Origin: Prochilodus magdalenae
Lineage: Eukaryota > Chordata > Actinopteri > Characiformes > Prochilodontidae
Assembly: GCA_024036415.1 (NCBI GenBank)
Contig: JAMWET010006552.1
Span: forward strand, 70,001 to 134,000
Direction: 5' to 3'
DNA length: 64,000 nt
Position numbers and translations under genes: made by a program. The notes beneath the pieces were generated by a model. It was not told the DNA's origin, did no database searches, and worked only from the letters and a program-made list of their open reading frames with translations. Within the stretch, counting starts at the first letter, position 1. Each line of letters starts with the position of its first letter. Below are positions 12,201 through 23,104 of the stretch, in pieces.

Positions 12201-15200
12201 ACAACCGAAAGAGAGCAAGACGAGATTACTTTCCATACTACTCAACGAATCAAGTCTCCCCGTCTCCCTCCTGGATCCACCATCATCTCCCACCAACAGA
12301 TCCACATTATTCCTCCCACCAAAAAGTGTCCAGGAAAGAGACGTAACTTTCCAAACAGGCGCAGGATTATCCGGCCAAACAAAATCACAGACATACAGTC
12401 CTTGCTGGATAAATTCAAAAGACCATCTGTAAAGCATGAGGGCAACACCACTGTTCCGTACACAGTGGAACTGACAACAGTCTGTGGACGGTGTGGAGGA
12501 CTAACTACCATAAAATCCAAAACAGAAGAGGAGCAAACCATTGTCAAACCAACCACCAGAACCTCTTCTTCCAGAAAGACAGAAACGCCTGTACCTACAA
12601 CAACACCACGCACACCGTTTGTTACTTCCCCAAACATCTATACTAAACCAGGTTCTCTCAAAGTTGAAGCACAATTGAAGCCTAATGCTTCCAGTGGATT
12701 TACTACTACGGCAATTGCCCCCTCGCAAAAGCCAACACTAGACCCTATGAAAGGTTCAACCACTGTTACAGCCACAACCACAACGACCAAGTCTTCTAAA
12801 GTCGTACGCGGAAAGATACCATGGCACCGATTGTTCGGAGGCAAAGAGAGTCAGCGGGAAATCCTGAACAGACTAAGAAAACCAGCTAAGCCTCCCACCA
12901 CAACACAGAGTACAACGTCAGCTAGACCCGTGACCACAACACCAGCATCAGTGGTTACAACCACCCTACCTTCTGCAGAATCAATGGCAGCACCAATGAC
13001 TGCCTCTCCTCCTGTCGCTCAAGACAGTTCAGAGACATCCACTGATGACTCATCAGGCTCTTCATCCTTCGCAGAATCACAGACTCCTCATGCGGGAATC
13101 GTTTCGTTTACAACCGCCCGTCCATCTGACAATTACCGTAGAACAGCTGTATTGCACAGTCCTGCAACTACACCTGCATACGGATCTAGCTTATCCACAA
13201 CTACAGAGTTCCAGATCACTCCGATTCTCCCAGCCCCACCAACGACTAGAACTATGTCCAAGGAAGATACTTCAGAATCAGGTTCCTCTGGGTCTGATCC
13301 AGGGGAGTCTGTAGGCTTTGTGGGAAGACCTTGGAGGAATCGGAGGCCAGGTTTCCATAGAAGACGATTCAGAGGAAGAAGACCGATAAAGAAAACAACA
13401 ACAACAACACAAGCTCCAACTACCAGATATACTACATTGGAAACTACATCTCTAGTACCACAGACCGAGTCAAGGGTACATGAGCCTATGTATACACCTG
13501 CTGGAGAGGCAGGAAGATCCTCTGTAACCAAACCATCTGTCAGTAAGACTGGTAAGAACAGTGAGGAATGGGACCAACCGGCCAAAACCACCAGTTCCCC
13601 AAAGGCATCTACAACCAGTGAATCAACTTCTAATAGAATTACTAACACACCAAGGCCAAACACCACACCACAGTCCCAAATCCGCGGTAACAGAAGAGGA
13701 AGCGGTGGAAGGTACCAAACCCAGAGACCAGGGATTAGAAGAGTAAGGCCAAAAGTTTCAGGCAGAGACCGTCTTGAGCAACCCAACAAACCGACGGCTT
13801 CAACTGCCAAGGACAAGGATCGATCTAAAGAAAAGATGGGTGAAGGGAAGACAATCGTTTTTGACACAGTAACCGTTCTCACCGCAGAAGAAAGTTACAA
13901 GAGCACCACGGTTCCACACAACAGTGATATTGGCAACAGCCTTTCAAACACTCATGGTCACACTACAGTGCAAGACACCACGCCATCAAATGCCATTGGC
14001 TTTGAGTCAACCACAAGGGATATGAACTCCAAGCCAAGAATTGTTGGCGGAAATGCAGCCAGTTTTACAGTTGATTCAAATTCCGATGCGTTCCTTCCTT
14101 GTGAGGCTACAGGCAACCCTGAACCTGCCATCAGCTGGAAACGATTCTCCTCGAGCACAGGTACCCATTTATCGTACATTGACTCTTTTTTTATAGTTTC
14201 TGCTTTGTATACTAGTGATATGCTTAAAGCTGCCATGTGTTCTTCTTTTGGTTTGTCTTGTTTTTAGGCAGTACCTTGACCATTAAAGGCAAAATGGGGA
14301 AATTTGAGGTCTTCCGAAATGGAACTCTTTTGATCCAGAATGCCATCGTCAAAGACCGCGGACAGTATCTTTGTCTGGCTGAGAATGATTACGGCTCGGA
14401 CAAGCTCCTGGTCATGCTGTCAGTGCTGGCTTACCCCTCACAGATTCTGGAGCCAAAAGTAAGAGAGGTCAAGGTCCACTCCGGCAAAACAGTTGAGATG
14501 AAATGCAAAACGGAGGGCAGACCAGTCCCAGTGGTGTCATGGATTCTGGCCAACCGGACTCAAGTTAGAGGTCATAACGATAATGGTGGCCGAGTGAAAG
14601 TGACCCCTGAGGGTACTCTGGTTATCCGGCAGGTGACGATTTATGATGGAGGACACTACAAGTGCATTGCAAGTAATCCAGCTGGTGTAGACACAGCTAC
14701 CGTGCGCTTGCAAGTGGTGGCAGCGCCTCCTGGCATCTTGGAGGAGAAACGGCAGCTTGTGAGGGCTGATGCTGGTAAAAGTGTGTGGATTCCCTGTACA
14801 GCACAAGGAGACCCTCAACCCACTGTGCACTGGGCCTTGTTTGATGGGACCGTTGTAAGAGCCCATTACACTGATTCCAGAGTAACTGCGTTTCCCAATG
14901 GCACTCTCCACTTGAAAAAGCTGGATGTCTCGGACAGTGGGAAATATGAATGCATTGCTACAAGCTCCACAGGGTCCGAGCGGCGAGTGGTCACTCTGTC
15001 TGTGGAAAGAACAGAAACTGCTCCCCAAATAACTGAGATATCAGACAGGAGAACCGTGCTGGAATATGGTGGGCAGCTTCAGCTGAACTGCTCCGCAACT
15101 GGAAATCCCAAACCACGGATAATTTGGAGGCTTCCCTCTAAAGCCCTTGTGGATCAATGGCACAGGTGAACAATTACAGTTTCTCGCTTACAGTGATGTC

Positions 15201-18200
15201 ACACTGAAAACTACATAGCAGGTATAGTACACATAAACGGCAAACTAAATTTAATGGCTAGCATTTTTAAAGATTCGCAACTTTAGACATGGTTTATAAA
15301 TGTACTATTGCCAAGAGATAGAATGTGCAAAAGACTAAACACCTAAACAGATGGTTACCCAGAGTTCTTTAGTAAATAAAATGGTTCTGCACTCATCATC
15401 AAAAGAACAGATGCACCCAGAAGGAGGTGTGGGATTGCAGTGCTGTTGGGAAGGAAGATAAAGGTTACCAGGATGATACATTTAGACTGATATGGGCGAT
15501 ATTTAATGAGCTACACATACAGTAGTAGTGTTTCTTAGTACGCCACTAACAGGATGACTCATGGTGGGCGTCACTGCTGGCTGAATGCCCACAATCATGG
15601 TTGTTGGATCAGTCAGGTACAGCGATAAGGCCTGTCCTTGCTTCCATCCCATGAAACTTGAATCACTGGCATGTCTCACAATGTCAAACCTACCCACCAA
15701 GTTTCATTCCTGTTGGTTGATTGCTTCTGTCTGCAGCTATTTGTACAGCTATCATTTGACAATGACTGCAGAACATTTTCAAAAAACCTATACAGAAGCT
15801 TTTGTGATTTCTAAATAGCACCAAAAGGGTTATTCTATTTTTGCTATCTTGGCACCATTATTAGCTTTTCCCCCAGCTTGACACTATTATTAAGTTAATA
15901 GAATCCCAGCTACTGATAACATTAATTCATACAACATTGGTACTCTGCAGTTTCACAGTTTAGCCAAGTTGTTAGCATGTCCAGACAGTACAGCTAAGCT
16001 TGTCTGAATTAAGCACTGAGTACTTTCTACAGAACATCAGTCGCAGCTGTATTCTACCTAAAGTGTGTCAAAGGGCTCTTATTTTGTATTTCCATAAGGC
16101 TTACCACACCGAAATGTCTCACAATAAGCCACAGCTTGCAATGGATTGTCTTTAAATCAGTAAAAGATGCATCAGTCCTCTCAGTCTTTTTTCAATCAAG
16201 CACAGTACATAGTTGGTAGGAGCTAAAGAAAAGCATGAGGATGAAATAGCTGTTGGACATACAAGGATAAATGGAGAGGAAGTGTTTTTTTCCAGTGAGA
16301 ATCTAGGCTAGAAAATGGGTGCTGACATCAGATTTGTCCAGGAAGAAATAAATTACACTGTACTTGATTTAAGCATACTAAATACACTTCCTTGCACTCA
16401 TAATGAATGTACTGGAAGTGTGTTATTGGTATATGTTTGTGCCATGTACTTATATGTATGTATAATATATACTATAGTATATTATATATCTCTTTAATAG
16501 CACTAATTTTGCTGCACTATTTTGAGACACCACATAGTCCATTTTAAAGTAAACCTAGTACCTGCCCATACCTGGTACCTATATCTCCATCACCATTACC
16601 AATGTTGAAAATGTGGCTCCCCATGTTACCTTTGAACCCTACCTAAGATTTTAACTAGTCTTGCACTGATACTCCTAACCTATAGGTACTGACAATGTTA
16701 CTGGTACTTGAATGCAGTATCAGTATTGCCAGTGGGGAGGCCGATACCATGATTAACACCACAAAGCGATTTCTGAAATGCACATGCCCTGCTGTGTGGA
16801 CAGATCATTACCTTATGTTAACGGTGTGGGATGACAAACAGCAGTAAAATTGCCTATGACTAAATCTGTAACAGGAGATTAAGAGCATTTAACGGGAGAT
16901 CCCTACCTGATTGTCCGAGCCAAGACTCCTCCAGTGAGCATCCATCTGCTGCTGTGTACTTACTTACAGTCTGAGTTAATGTTAGCTTAGAATGTAATAC
17001 AGGGAGCAAAATGAACCACTAAACTCTTACTGTACTCATCGTCTTTAACCTTCATTTAGCCCTTAGCTAGCAAAAGCAGCTAATTTGCCGAGTTAATGTA
17101 ACTGCTAGCCCTGCCTGCAATATGCCTACTGTAGTCAGCTGTACCACTCAGCAGCAGGGTCCAAAGGCCCATTGCTACTGGCAGCATAAACAACAGGGAT
17201 ATTTACTAAAACGATGCAAGCGCAAGTGAACGAGGTGCAACTAATGATTTTCTATGGGTGAAATTTGGAAATGAAACAATTAGCAATGTGTTAATGTTGG
17301 GTCACCTGCTGGGTGCTCATATGTACAACCATATATATTGTTCCTTTCTTTTTTTAACAATAGAGATATGCATATACTTTACTAAATGTGGTTCCTATTA
17401 CTAAGGATAGCACAAAGTCTGTTTATAGAGTCCAAATTAATGCTGACCGGAGTGCCGGCAAAGGCAAGTGGTGGGAGCAAGGAAGTCCATGATAATTAAC
17501 AAGAATGCAAAATCAAAAAAGCAGGGGAAAAGAAGTCAAGTCAAGTAGTTTTATTGTCAATACTTCAAAAGGATTGAAGGTTTAACAAATAAACCCTTAA
17601 GGATAAACAGATTACAACTAAAACAAGAACAAGAGTATATTGAATGTAATAAATAATAAACATAAAGTAGACTGACGGAAGACATACAACCCAAAAATAA
17701 TGCACACGCAAAGCACTTGCAACGCACTCACGCATTACATTCTCAATGCTGGCCAATATTTGGGAGCAAATAAAGCGGGGACATATACACAATGGCAGAC
17801 AAGGAACACCTGGCAACAAGGGAAGCCAGAAACTGGGAACAGGTGAGGGGTGAGGCAAATGGGTGGAGAAATGGAGAAGCTAGAAACCTTATAACCTTCT
17901 TATTCCTAATCTAATGCGGTAAAGCCATTTAGTGACAGTCAGGTCAGTTAGGTTAGTATCACTACTGGTCAGTATCGGCCTAAATTTAAGGGCCAGGTAT
18001 CGATATCGGAAGGGAAAGAGGTGATATCAGTGCGTCTCTAATGATTTGAATGATCAGTTCATAAATTTAAAAGAGATCTGGTAGGTCTTTGGCTTGGTTG
18101 TCACTGTAAAGAATGAATCTCTGAGCCGGCTGTCAGTGCTGGTTCTCATTGGGCTTTTTCTTCTTTCTTCATTCCAGAATGGGCCCCCGTATCCAGGTGC

Positions 18201-20095
18201 TGAAGAACGGCACGCTGGTCATCGACTCAGTCAGTGAGAAGGACGCTGGGGACTACCTTTGCGTCGCTCGCAGCAAAGTCGGAGATGATATACAGCTAAT
18301 GAAGGTCTCCGTGTCCATGAAGCCTGCTAAAATCGAACCTAAGGTTGTTGGCAAGAAGCAGGTGCCATACGGCAAGGACCTCAAGGTAGACTGCAAGGCC
18401 TCTGGTGCTCCCATCCCAGAGATTTCATGGGGCTTACCAGATGGTACGCTAGTGAACAGCGCCCTGCAAGCGGACGGCAGCAACAGAGGAAGTCGTGCCA
18501 AGCGCTTCGTCTTGTTTGATAATGGAACGCTTTACCTGAATCAGGTGGGGATGGACGAAGAGGGGGACTACACCTGTTATGCAGAGAACACACTCGGCAA
18601 AGACGAAATGCATGTTCACATCACCGTGGTAACGGCAGCACCTCGGATCCGGCCTCCAAGGCTTACCTATGCCAAGGTGAAGCCGGGAGGGAATATCCGC
18701 TTCGACTGTGAAGCCATAGGTGAACCCAAACCAAAGATCCTGTGGATGCTACCATCGAGTGACATGATTGCCGCATCCAATGAACGGTACCTGATGCACG
18801 TCAATGGATCTCTTGACATCCGTGACGTGAAGCTAGTCAATGCTGGAGAGTATATCTGCATGGCTCGTAATGCTGCGGGTGACGACAGCAAAGTGTACAA
18901 GTTAGACATTGATGGAGATCCACCTGTGATCAATGGCTACTACCAGAACAGAACCGTTGTGAAAGATACGGCACCAAAGTATTCAAGGAAGCTAATCGAC
19001 TGCAAAGCAGAGGGGGAGCCACCTCCGAAGATCACATGGATAATGCCGGACAATATCTTTCTCTCAGCTCCTTACTACGGAAGCAGGATTAACGTCCACC
19101 ACAACGGGACTCTCGAGATCCGCAATGTTAGGCCTACAGACACGGCAGAGTTCATCTGCATGGCACGGAACGATGGTGGCGAGGCGGTCATGGTGGTACA
19201 GCTGGAGGTTACCAGCCAGCTCATGAGACCCATCTTCAAAAACCCCTTTAATGAGAGACTGGTGACTAGACTGGGCAAAACTACCATACTTAACTGTTCT
19301 GCTGACGGACAGCCACCTCCTGAAATTATCTGGACTTTACCCAATGGTACCCAGTTCATTGGCAGGCCTGACCGGGGTTCCCATCATCACCTGGGCAAGG
19401 ACGGTACCTTTGTCATCTATAACCCAAGCAAAGAGGATGCTGGCAAGTATCGCTGTGCTGCCAAAAACAAGGTTGGCTACATCGAGAAGCTGATTGTCCT
19501 AGAGGTGGGACAAAAGCCTTATATTCTGACCCGGCCAAGAGGGATTATCCGCAGTATGTCCGGGGAGCCTCTCTTCCTCCATTGCCTCGCTGATGGAAGC
19601 CCCCGTCCAAACATCATTTGGACAATTCCAGGGGGTCATGTCCTTAACCGTCCTCAGTTAGCCGGTCGATACCAGCTAATGGACAATGGAACGCTGGTCA
19701 TTTATCAGACCAAGGTGCATGACAGAGGGAACTACGTGTGCCGGGCAAGAAATGATGCCGGTGAGGCCGTGCTTACTGTACCCGTGGTCATTATAGCCTA
19801 CCCACCTCGCATCACTAATGGACCCCCGCCATCTTTGAGGACAATTGCTGGTAGTCCCGTACAACTTCACTGCTATGCTACTGGAATACCCAAGCCAGAA
19901 ATCTCCTGGGAGCTACCTGATCGATCGGTTCTCTCCACAGCTGGAAAAGGACGTCCTACAGGCAGCGAACTACTCCATCCACAAGGCACGCTCATTATCC
20001 AGAAGCCAACGGTAGCGGATTCCGGCACCTACAAGTGCCTAGCAGCTAATTACCTTGGCACGGACACCAGAACCACCTACATGAGGGTCATGTGA
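2770..20095 (+). CDS. igsf10: igsf10-like secreted LRR and Ig-domain protein, six coding exons
   Basis: Coding exons are 2770-2960, 6105-6234, 7927-8317, 9985-14160, 14268-15165 and 18178-20095. All introns are GT/AG and the exons join in phase to 7704 nt, giving 2567 residues with no stop or frameshift. Order: signal peptide (1-27), LRR N-cap (C28, C32, C34, C42), leucine-rich repeats (about 50-210), LRR C-cap (NPWTCDC onward), two Ig domains (about 480-660), a Ser/Thr/Pro-rich linker with basic islands (about 665-1590), and ten more Ig domains to the C-terminus. There is no transmembrane segment, so it is probably an extracellular matrix protein. From memory human IGSF10 is close in length (about 2600) and has the same layout. 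The paralogue mxra5 shares this architecture; the P2Y12-like receptor downstream on the same strand favours igsf10. The start ATG at 2770 has A at -3 and precedes a good signal peptide. Confidence 0.85.
3480..4545. repeat. minisatellite in igsf10 intron 1 (CA-rich, about 57-60 bp unit)
   Basis: About twenty copies of a unit with core ctgcagtctgttacaacag or the variant gtctgttacatcagcacc, joined by (CA)n and cccccacaccac. The first seven are nearly identical in the acaacag form; later copies use acatcag and mix two spacer types, including caatgaacacaaactcac. The 359-residue + frame and 151-residue - frame across it are repeat artefacts. Confidence 0.9.
4740..4935 (-). mobile_element. Tc1-like element relic (family C), intron 1
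   Basis: Contains gatgtaggccacatcaatg and ccagatttggtggatgcctt, the reverse complement of the transposase C-terminal segment seen intact in frame at 39480-39720. Other pieces of the family lie at 24900, 25400, 25820, 37370, 39290, 45480, 47051, 47795, 57617 and 61835. Too short to encode anything. Confidence 0.65.
5500..5700. repeat. AT microsatellites in igsf10 intron 1
   Basis: Several (TA)n runs, the longest about 5620-5682, followed by an (ATTT)n stretch. Confidence 0.9.
6105..6234 (+). CDS. igsf10: igsf10 coding exon 2: leucine-rich repeats
   Basis: The acceptor ttttttag-like tract ends at 6104 and the donor is CCAG|gtaaag at 6235. With the two bases carried from exon 1 the 130 nt give 44 codons and end in phase 0. 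The peptide (YNSLSVI ... [11 protein letters not shown] ... HLKALQ) carries LRR consensus LxxLxLxxN. The phase and the LRR periodicity continue directly from exon 1 into exon 3. Confidence 0.85.
6695..7575. repeat. intron 2 repeat family with GTTGCC(N4)GGCAAC palindromes
   Basis: Five copies of GTTGCC-N4-GGCAAC lie at 6711-6726, 7100-7115, 7238-7253, 7377-7392 and 7556-7571. The first four sit in a longer repeated block (gggtactcgttgttgccac ... gcagcaatagaactgtgg), with spacing of about 138 bp for copies 2 to 4. All lie between coding exons 2 and 3 of igsf10. The half sites match the X-box recognised by RFX factors, but the spacer is longer than usual. Confidence 0.75.
7927..8317 (+). CDS. 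igsf10: igsf10 coding exon 3: LRRs and start of LRR C-terminal cap
   Basis: The acceptor is tcctcctcag at 7917-7926 and the donor AATCCAG|gtacgt at 8318. It encodes several LRR units ([51 protein letters not shown]) and [16 protein letters not shown], the first half of the LRR C-cap. The cap's remaining cysteines come from exon 4 (LKC and CPIC). The exon ends one base into a codon. Confidence 0.88.
8474..9130 (+). mobile_element. Tc1-like element, family A, copy 1 (intron 3)
   Basis: The left end has ctgcacaaatagcttcaccc and the right end cttccttctgggtgcagcta, inverted with respect to copies at 15385 and 23105. Inside, one frame near 8740 reads VIFSD then a stop then SCFCP...[13 protein letters not shown], the catalytic VxFSDE-type motif of Tc1 transposases with the glutamate codon turned into TAG. 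About 650 bp remain of what is normally a longer element. Confidence 0.7.
9214..9890 (-). mobile_element. Tc1-like element, family B, internally deleted, with both terminal repeats
   Basis: Terminal repeats are cagtaaggaaaataagtatt (from 9216) and its near-complement ending at 9888, flanked by TA on both sides (9214-9215, 9889-9890). Subterminal blocks near gcaagttctcccac are also inverted. About 675 bp remain. The minus strand keeps the transposase segment [13 protein letters not shown] ... [10 protein letters not shown]. It ends 95 bp before the igsf10 exon 4 acceptor. Confidence 0.85.
9388..9738 (-). pseudogene. transposase fragment of the family B Tc1 element
   Basis: It encodes the second catalytic Asp context ([11 protein letters not shown]) and SPDLNP, but a frameshift just after NP (reading DRKSLEGA instead of the usual IENLW) removes the catalytic Glu from frame. 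The N-terminal DNA-binding half is missing. It cannot be an active transposase. Confidence 0.75.
9985..14160 (+). CDS. igsf10: igsf10 coding exon 4: giant exon with Ig1, Ig2, mucin-like linker and half of Ig3
   Basis: This 4176-nt open exon starts after tgtgtttccag and ends at ACAG|gtaccc. It encodes residues 238 to about 1629. It completes the LRR C-cap (VLKCKRDR ... CPIC), then a region with [11 protein letters not shown] and [10 protein letters not shown], then Ig1 (Cys 498 and 552) and Ig2 (Cys 596 and 646). A roughly 900-residue Thr/Ser/Pro-rich stretch follows, interrupted by Arg/Lys-rich islands and a lone CxxC at residues 1071/1074. Ig3 begins near residue 1600 (Cys 1610) and continues in exon 5. 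Single very large exons of this kind are typical of IGSF10/MXRA5 genes. The 249-residue antisense frame at 13133-13882 is a shadow. Confidence 0.9.
14268..15165 (+). CDS. igsf10: igsf10 coding exon 5: Ig3 to Ig6
   Basis: The acceptor tgtttttag ends at 14267 and the donor is CACAG|gtgaac at 15166. The intron before it is only 107 bp. The exon finishes Ig3 (YLCLAEN), holds Ig4 (VEMKC ... YKCIASN) and Ig5 (VWIPC ... YECIATS), and starts Ig6 (LQLNC). It ends two bases into a codon, which exon 6 completes as Arg. Ig3 and Ig5 carry the NGT sequon on the E-F strand side. Confidence 0.9.
15385..15755 (-). mobile_element. Tc1-like element, family A, copy 2, deleted (intron 5)
   Basis: It begins with gcacccagaaggaggtgtgg and tgctgttgggaaggaagata and ends with gctatttgtacagctatc, the two ends of family A in reverse orientation. 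The central transposase part is deleted; the shared piece around aggatgactcatgg joins the ends. Confidence 0.65.
15756..16655. other. igsf10 intron 5, unassigned part
   Basis: Non-coding AT-rich intron sequence with no repeat or exon that I recognise. Confidence 0.4.
16656..18040. mobile_element. candidate non-autonomous hAT-like element in igsf10 intron 5
   Basis: The left edge tagtcttgcactgatact and right edge gatatcagtgcgtctcta are imperfect inverted repeats of the TAGnGnTGCACTGATA type common in hAT elements. Both sides carry GTATCGG-type degenerate motifs. No transposase is visible and no clear 8-bp duplication was found, so the limits are provisional. It ends 137 bp before the exon 6 acceptor. 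Confidence 0.4.
18178..20095 (+). CDS. igsf10: igsf10 coding exon 6: end of Ig6 and Ig7 to Ig12, stop codon
   Basis: The acceptor cttcattccag ends at 18177. The 1918 nt encode residues 1929-2567 and end with TGA at 20093-20095. After the end of Ig6 (YLCVARS) come six I-set type Ig domains with first cysteines in LKVDC, IRFDC, KLIDC, TILNC, LFLHC and VQLHC, each with the W(I/T/G/E)LP-type motif and a YxC partner. No transmembrane segment or GPI signal follows; the protein stops just after the last domain at YMRVM. Confidence 0.92.
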
Positions 20096-20930
20096 TAGAG
20101 GCAGTAGTGGTCCATAGACAATTCCATCCAGACAATCAATACAGACTCAATATATGAGGTGCTCTTTTAGTAAATATTGCATAATGGTCATTTAGAGGCC
20201 TTGTTCTAGGCCTAGCTCTGGAGTTTAATTAACTTTGCATCACACTGGTGGCGAGTTACAAGACAACATAAAGGATGGGCTTGCTGGAGAGACACGGCAA
20301 AGATTGCACCATGCATTTGTGACATGTTCTGAAGGGTCACCAATGCTTCATGATGTTGATTCATAGAGCCTTGTTCTAGATAAATATGCAGCACTAGGCT
20401 GGTAGCCTCAGAAGCTAATGCAGATGGAGTGGTCATTGTAAAATAGAGTGTAAGATAGAGTGCACTGCTTTGTTTTCCAAAGTTTATCGCCCAATAGCGT
20501 GGTTCCACCAACACCGGTCATGTATTTCAAGAGTTTATTTTTCTTTTGAAAATTTTTGTTTATGGTATCCGTCGATTGCAGTTGTGTTGTACGATATTTA
20601 AAATTGACGTAGCATTTTTGTACCTGGAATTTAATATATTTTGATGGAAAATATCACAGTTCTTATTCTTGTAATAGATGGATGGCTTACCTTCATTAAC
20701 ATGTCAATACAGAAACAACTTGCTTTCCTCAGTGTTTTCCTCATTTTCTCCATAAACGCTGTTTTGAATGTACATTTTGTATATTTAGACTTTCATACTG
20801 CTATTTTTGTTAGCCAAATGAAACAGATCTATATATTTCACACTGTATTTCAGACATTTATACAAGAATATACTGGAAAATCAAAAGTTTTCAACCCAAA
20901 ATGGAAATAAAAATTTATTTTAAAAGCAGA
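20096..20930 (+). other. igsf10 3' untranslated region
   Basis: After the stop at 20095 the DNA is AT-rich and non-coding for about 830 bp, up to the first well placed AATAAA. Frames at 20212-20514 (minus) and 20641-20910 (plus) show no recognisable domain and are treated as chance. Confidence 0.55.
20906..20911 (+). terminator. candidate polyadenylation signal of igsf10
   Basis: A canonical AATAAA at 20906-20911 lies about 810 bp after the igsf10 stop codon, followed within 30 bp by a T-rich tract (atttattttaaaag). It is the first canonical signal I see in a suitable context. Confidence 0.5.
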
Positions 20931-21079
20931 TTCCATAGAGAAATCCTTAATATTGGGAATATCCTGCAATGGAAGTGCATCCCTGAAATATTAAAGTAGT
21001 GTTCTACCATTGGTCCTGCATTGGTGAAGAAAAGAGTTTCTTAAAATTCTTAGCAGGTGAAAACATCCTAAATGAAGTG

Positions 21080-21745
21080 AACTCACTGGGCACTTTATTA
21101 GGGACGCCGTCTTTTATTTACATTTATCTTACTTAACTTGACTATAGGTCATCTTTCACCCTAATCTGCAATGGTCGGGACCACCACAGAGCAGGTACTG
21201 CATGGGTGGTGGATCATTCAGCACAGCAGTGACACTGACGTGGTGGTTAGTTAGCGTGTGTTGTGCTGGTGTGGTTGTTTATACACCTCACTGTCAATGC
21301 TGGACTGAGAATCATCTACCGACTCAAACTGTCCAGCAAAACAGCATCCTGTGGGCAGCGTCCTGTGGGCAGCGTCCTGTGGGCAGTGTCCTGTGGGCAG
21401 CGTCCTGTGACCACTGATGAAGGACTAGTGGATGACCAGCACTGCACTGTCCTTGACTGTACATCTACAAGGTGGACCAGCAAGGTAGGAGTGTCTAATA
21501 GAGTGGACAGTGAGTGGACGCAGTGTTTAAACACTCCAGCAGCACTGCTGTGTCTGATCCACTCACACCACCACCACGTCAGTGTCACTGCAAGGCTGAG
21601 GTTGACCCAGCACCCACATCATACCTTCTCTCTGGTGGTCCTGTGAGGGTCCTGACCATTAAAGAACAGGGTAATAAAGTATATAGAGAAACAGATGGAC
21701 TACAGCCCATGGAGAGTGTAGATACAAGTGGTCAGTGAGTGTATG
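21080..21745. mobile_element. fold-back DNA element with internal 14-bp array
   Basis: A left arm (about 21170-21265, with cagcagtgacactgacgtgg) is repeated inverted at 21560-21655 (ccaccacgtcagtgtcactg). Outer parts start at actcactgggcactttatta and end at gtggtcagtgagtg. Between the arms lies a 14-bp tandem array. Related sequence recurs at 54430-54500. No transposase is present. Confidence 0.65.
21347..21412. repeat. 14-bp tandem array tcctgtgggcagcg
   Basis: Four copies at 21347-21402, three perfect and one with a single change, followed by a partial copy. It sits inside the fold-back element. Confidence 0.9.
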
Positions 21746-23104
21746 AAAAAAACTCCCCCAAGTCAAGCTTCCTGGACAGCTGACAGTAGAAACAGGAGCT
21801 TCAAACAGACAGTAGAACATTAATGGGGATATCCTACAGTTAGGACACCATTTCCCAGCAATCATTTCCCACTGGCAACTACCAAATGTGGGCTCATTGT
21901 GGGCTATGTGGGCTTTGGCAGTCCTACATAAATCCCAGTGTGTCCTGGGTGGGCTAGCCTGTATCTGACCCGCACCACTATTCCAGAATGTGGTCAGCTG
22001 ACTGAATGTGTAAGCTGACTGTGGGCACCTTGGATCTGGACAAACCTAAACAAAACCAACATGGGCTGCGTGTGGCGTAGCCCACCATCCTGGAAAGTGA
22101 CATGTGGAGCTATAGACTCAGGCATTCACACACAAAGCCCCTCCTTTGATATGGCTGACTCAAGGCTGCAAGCACAGGACAGGGCCAACACTGGTATTGG
22201 TAATGAGTCTATCCCAGGAGCCTATGCAGTTGTGGACTAAGTGGACCTGACTTGGCTGGGGCAGGCTTGCTTGTTTGGTTGGGGCTTTTGGGTTGGTTGA
22301 TATGCTTCTGCAACTTTCCGGAAACATAGACAATATAATGAAATGTATAATTTAGAGTTAGGACAGACCTGTAATGTAGTGCCAGGTAGGTTTTGGATGG
22401 CTTCCATGTATTCAGTCCCGCTAGTCATGTTGTACTGGGCAGTATGGACCGTGCTAATGCTTTTAATCTGTGCAAATTACATCAGCCATCATCATGTCTG
22501 AAAATCAGGCCCATTATGTCTTATTATCCATTATGTCATCCTTGTGAAACTTCCCCTCAAATCTCAAGGCAATCCGGTCACACACACCGAAGAGCTGGTT
22601 AGCTGGATAAGTGTAGCCATTCATTCGTTTTCTACAGTAGAAGGAAAAGATAGAAAGCCCTCTAATGACTCACTTCTGTCCTTTGTATTCAGAAAGGTAT
22701 CCTGTTCAAGGTTACCTACTTTCAGTCTGACAAGTGGAGCAACTAATTGCTATGCTTGACGAAATCAACTCGTAGCCAAAACCCAGAGGCTGCTATGCTT
22801 TTTTGGGAAGATTTGAAAACAAGCATTCACTGACCTTATCTACATGGCATCGTTGCTGTAAGTGTTGGAAGAATACGACTGCCAGAAATTGGGCTGCTGA
22901 TCACACCGGCTCTCAGATTTAAAGGGTTATACCCATAAATGCTGATAGGGCATTATTCTGGGCAACACTACAATACAGTGGGCATTATAATGTCCTGGTA
23001 ATGCACTTATCAAGCCCTAACAAGCCAACAAGCTGCCTTTTAACTGGGCTGGTAGCATCTTATATAATTCTATTAGTGTTACATTAACTATATTAATATC
23101 AAAT
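21746..23104. other. no gene recognised
   Basis: Mixed non-coding DNA. A cluster of tgtgggct words occurs near 21890-21920. No coding frame or RNA gene is supported. Confidence 0.4.

Noticed and set aside
13133..13882. A 249-codon minus-strand frame inside igsf10 exon 4
   Set aside because: Antisense shadow of the Thr/Pro-rich coding sequence, without domain features.
2770..20095. Identification as mxra5
   Set aside because: The architecture fits both, but total length and the downstream P2Y12-like receptor favour igsf10. Not excluded without a phylogeny.
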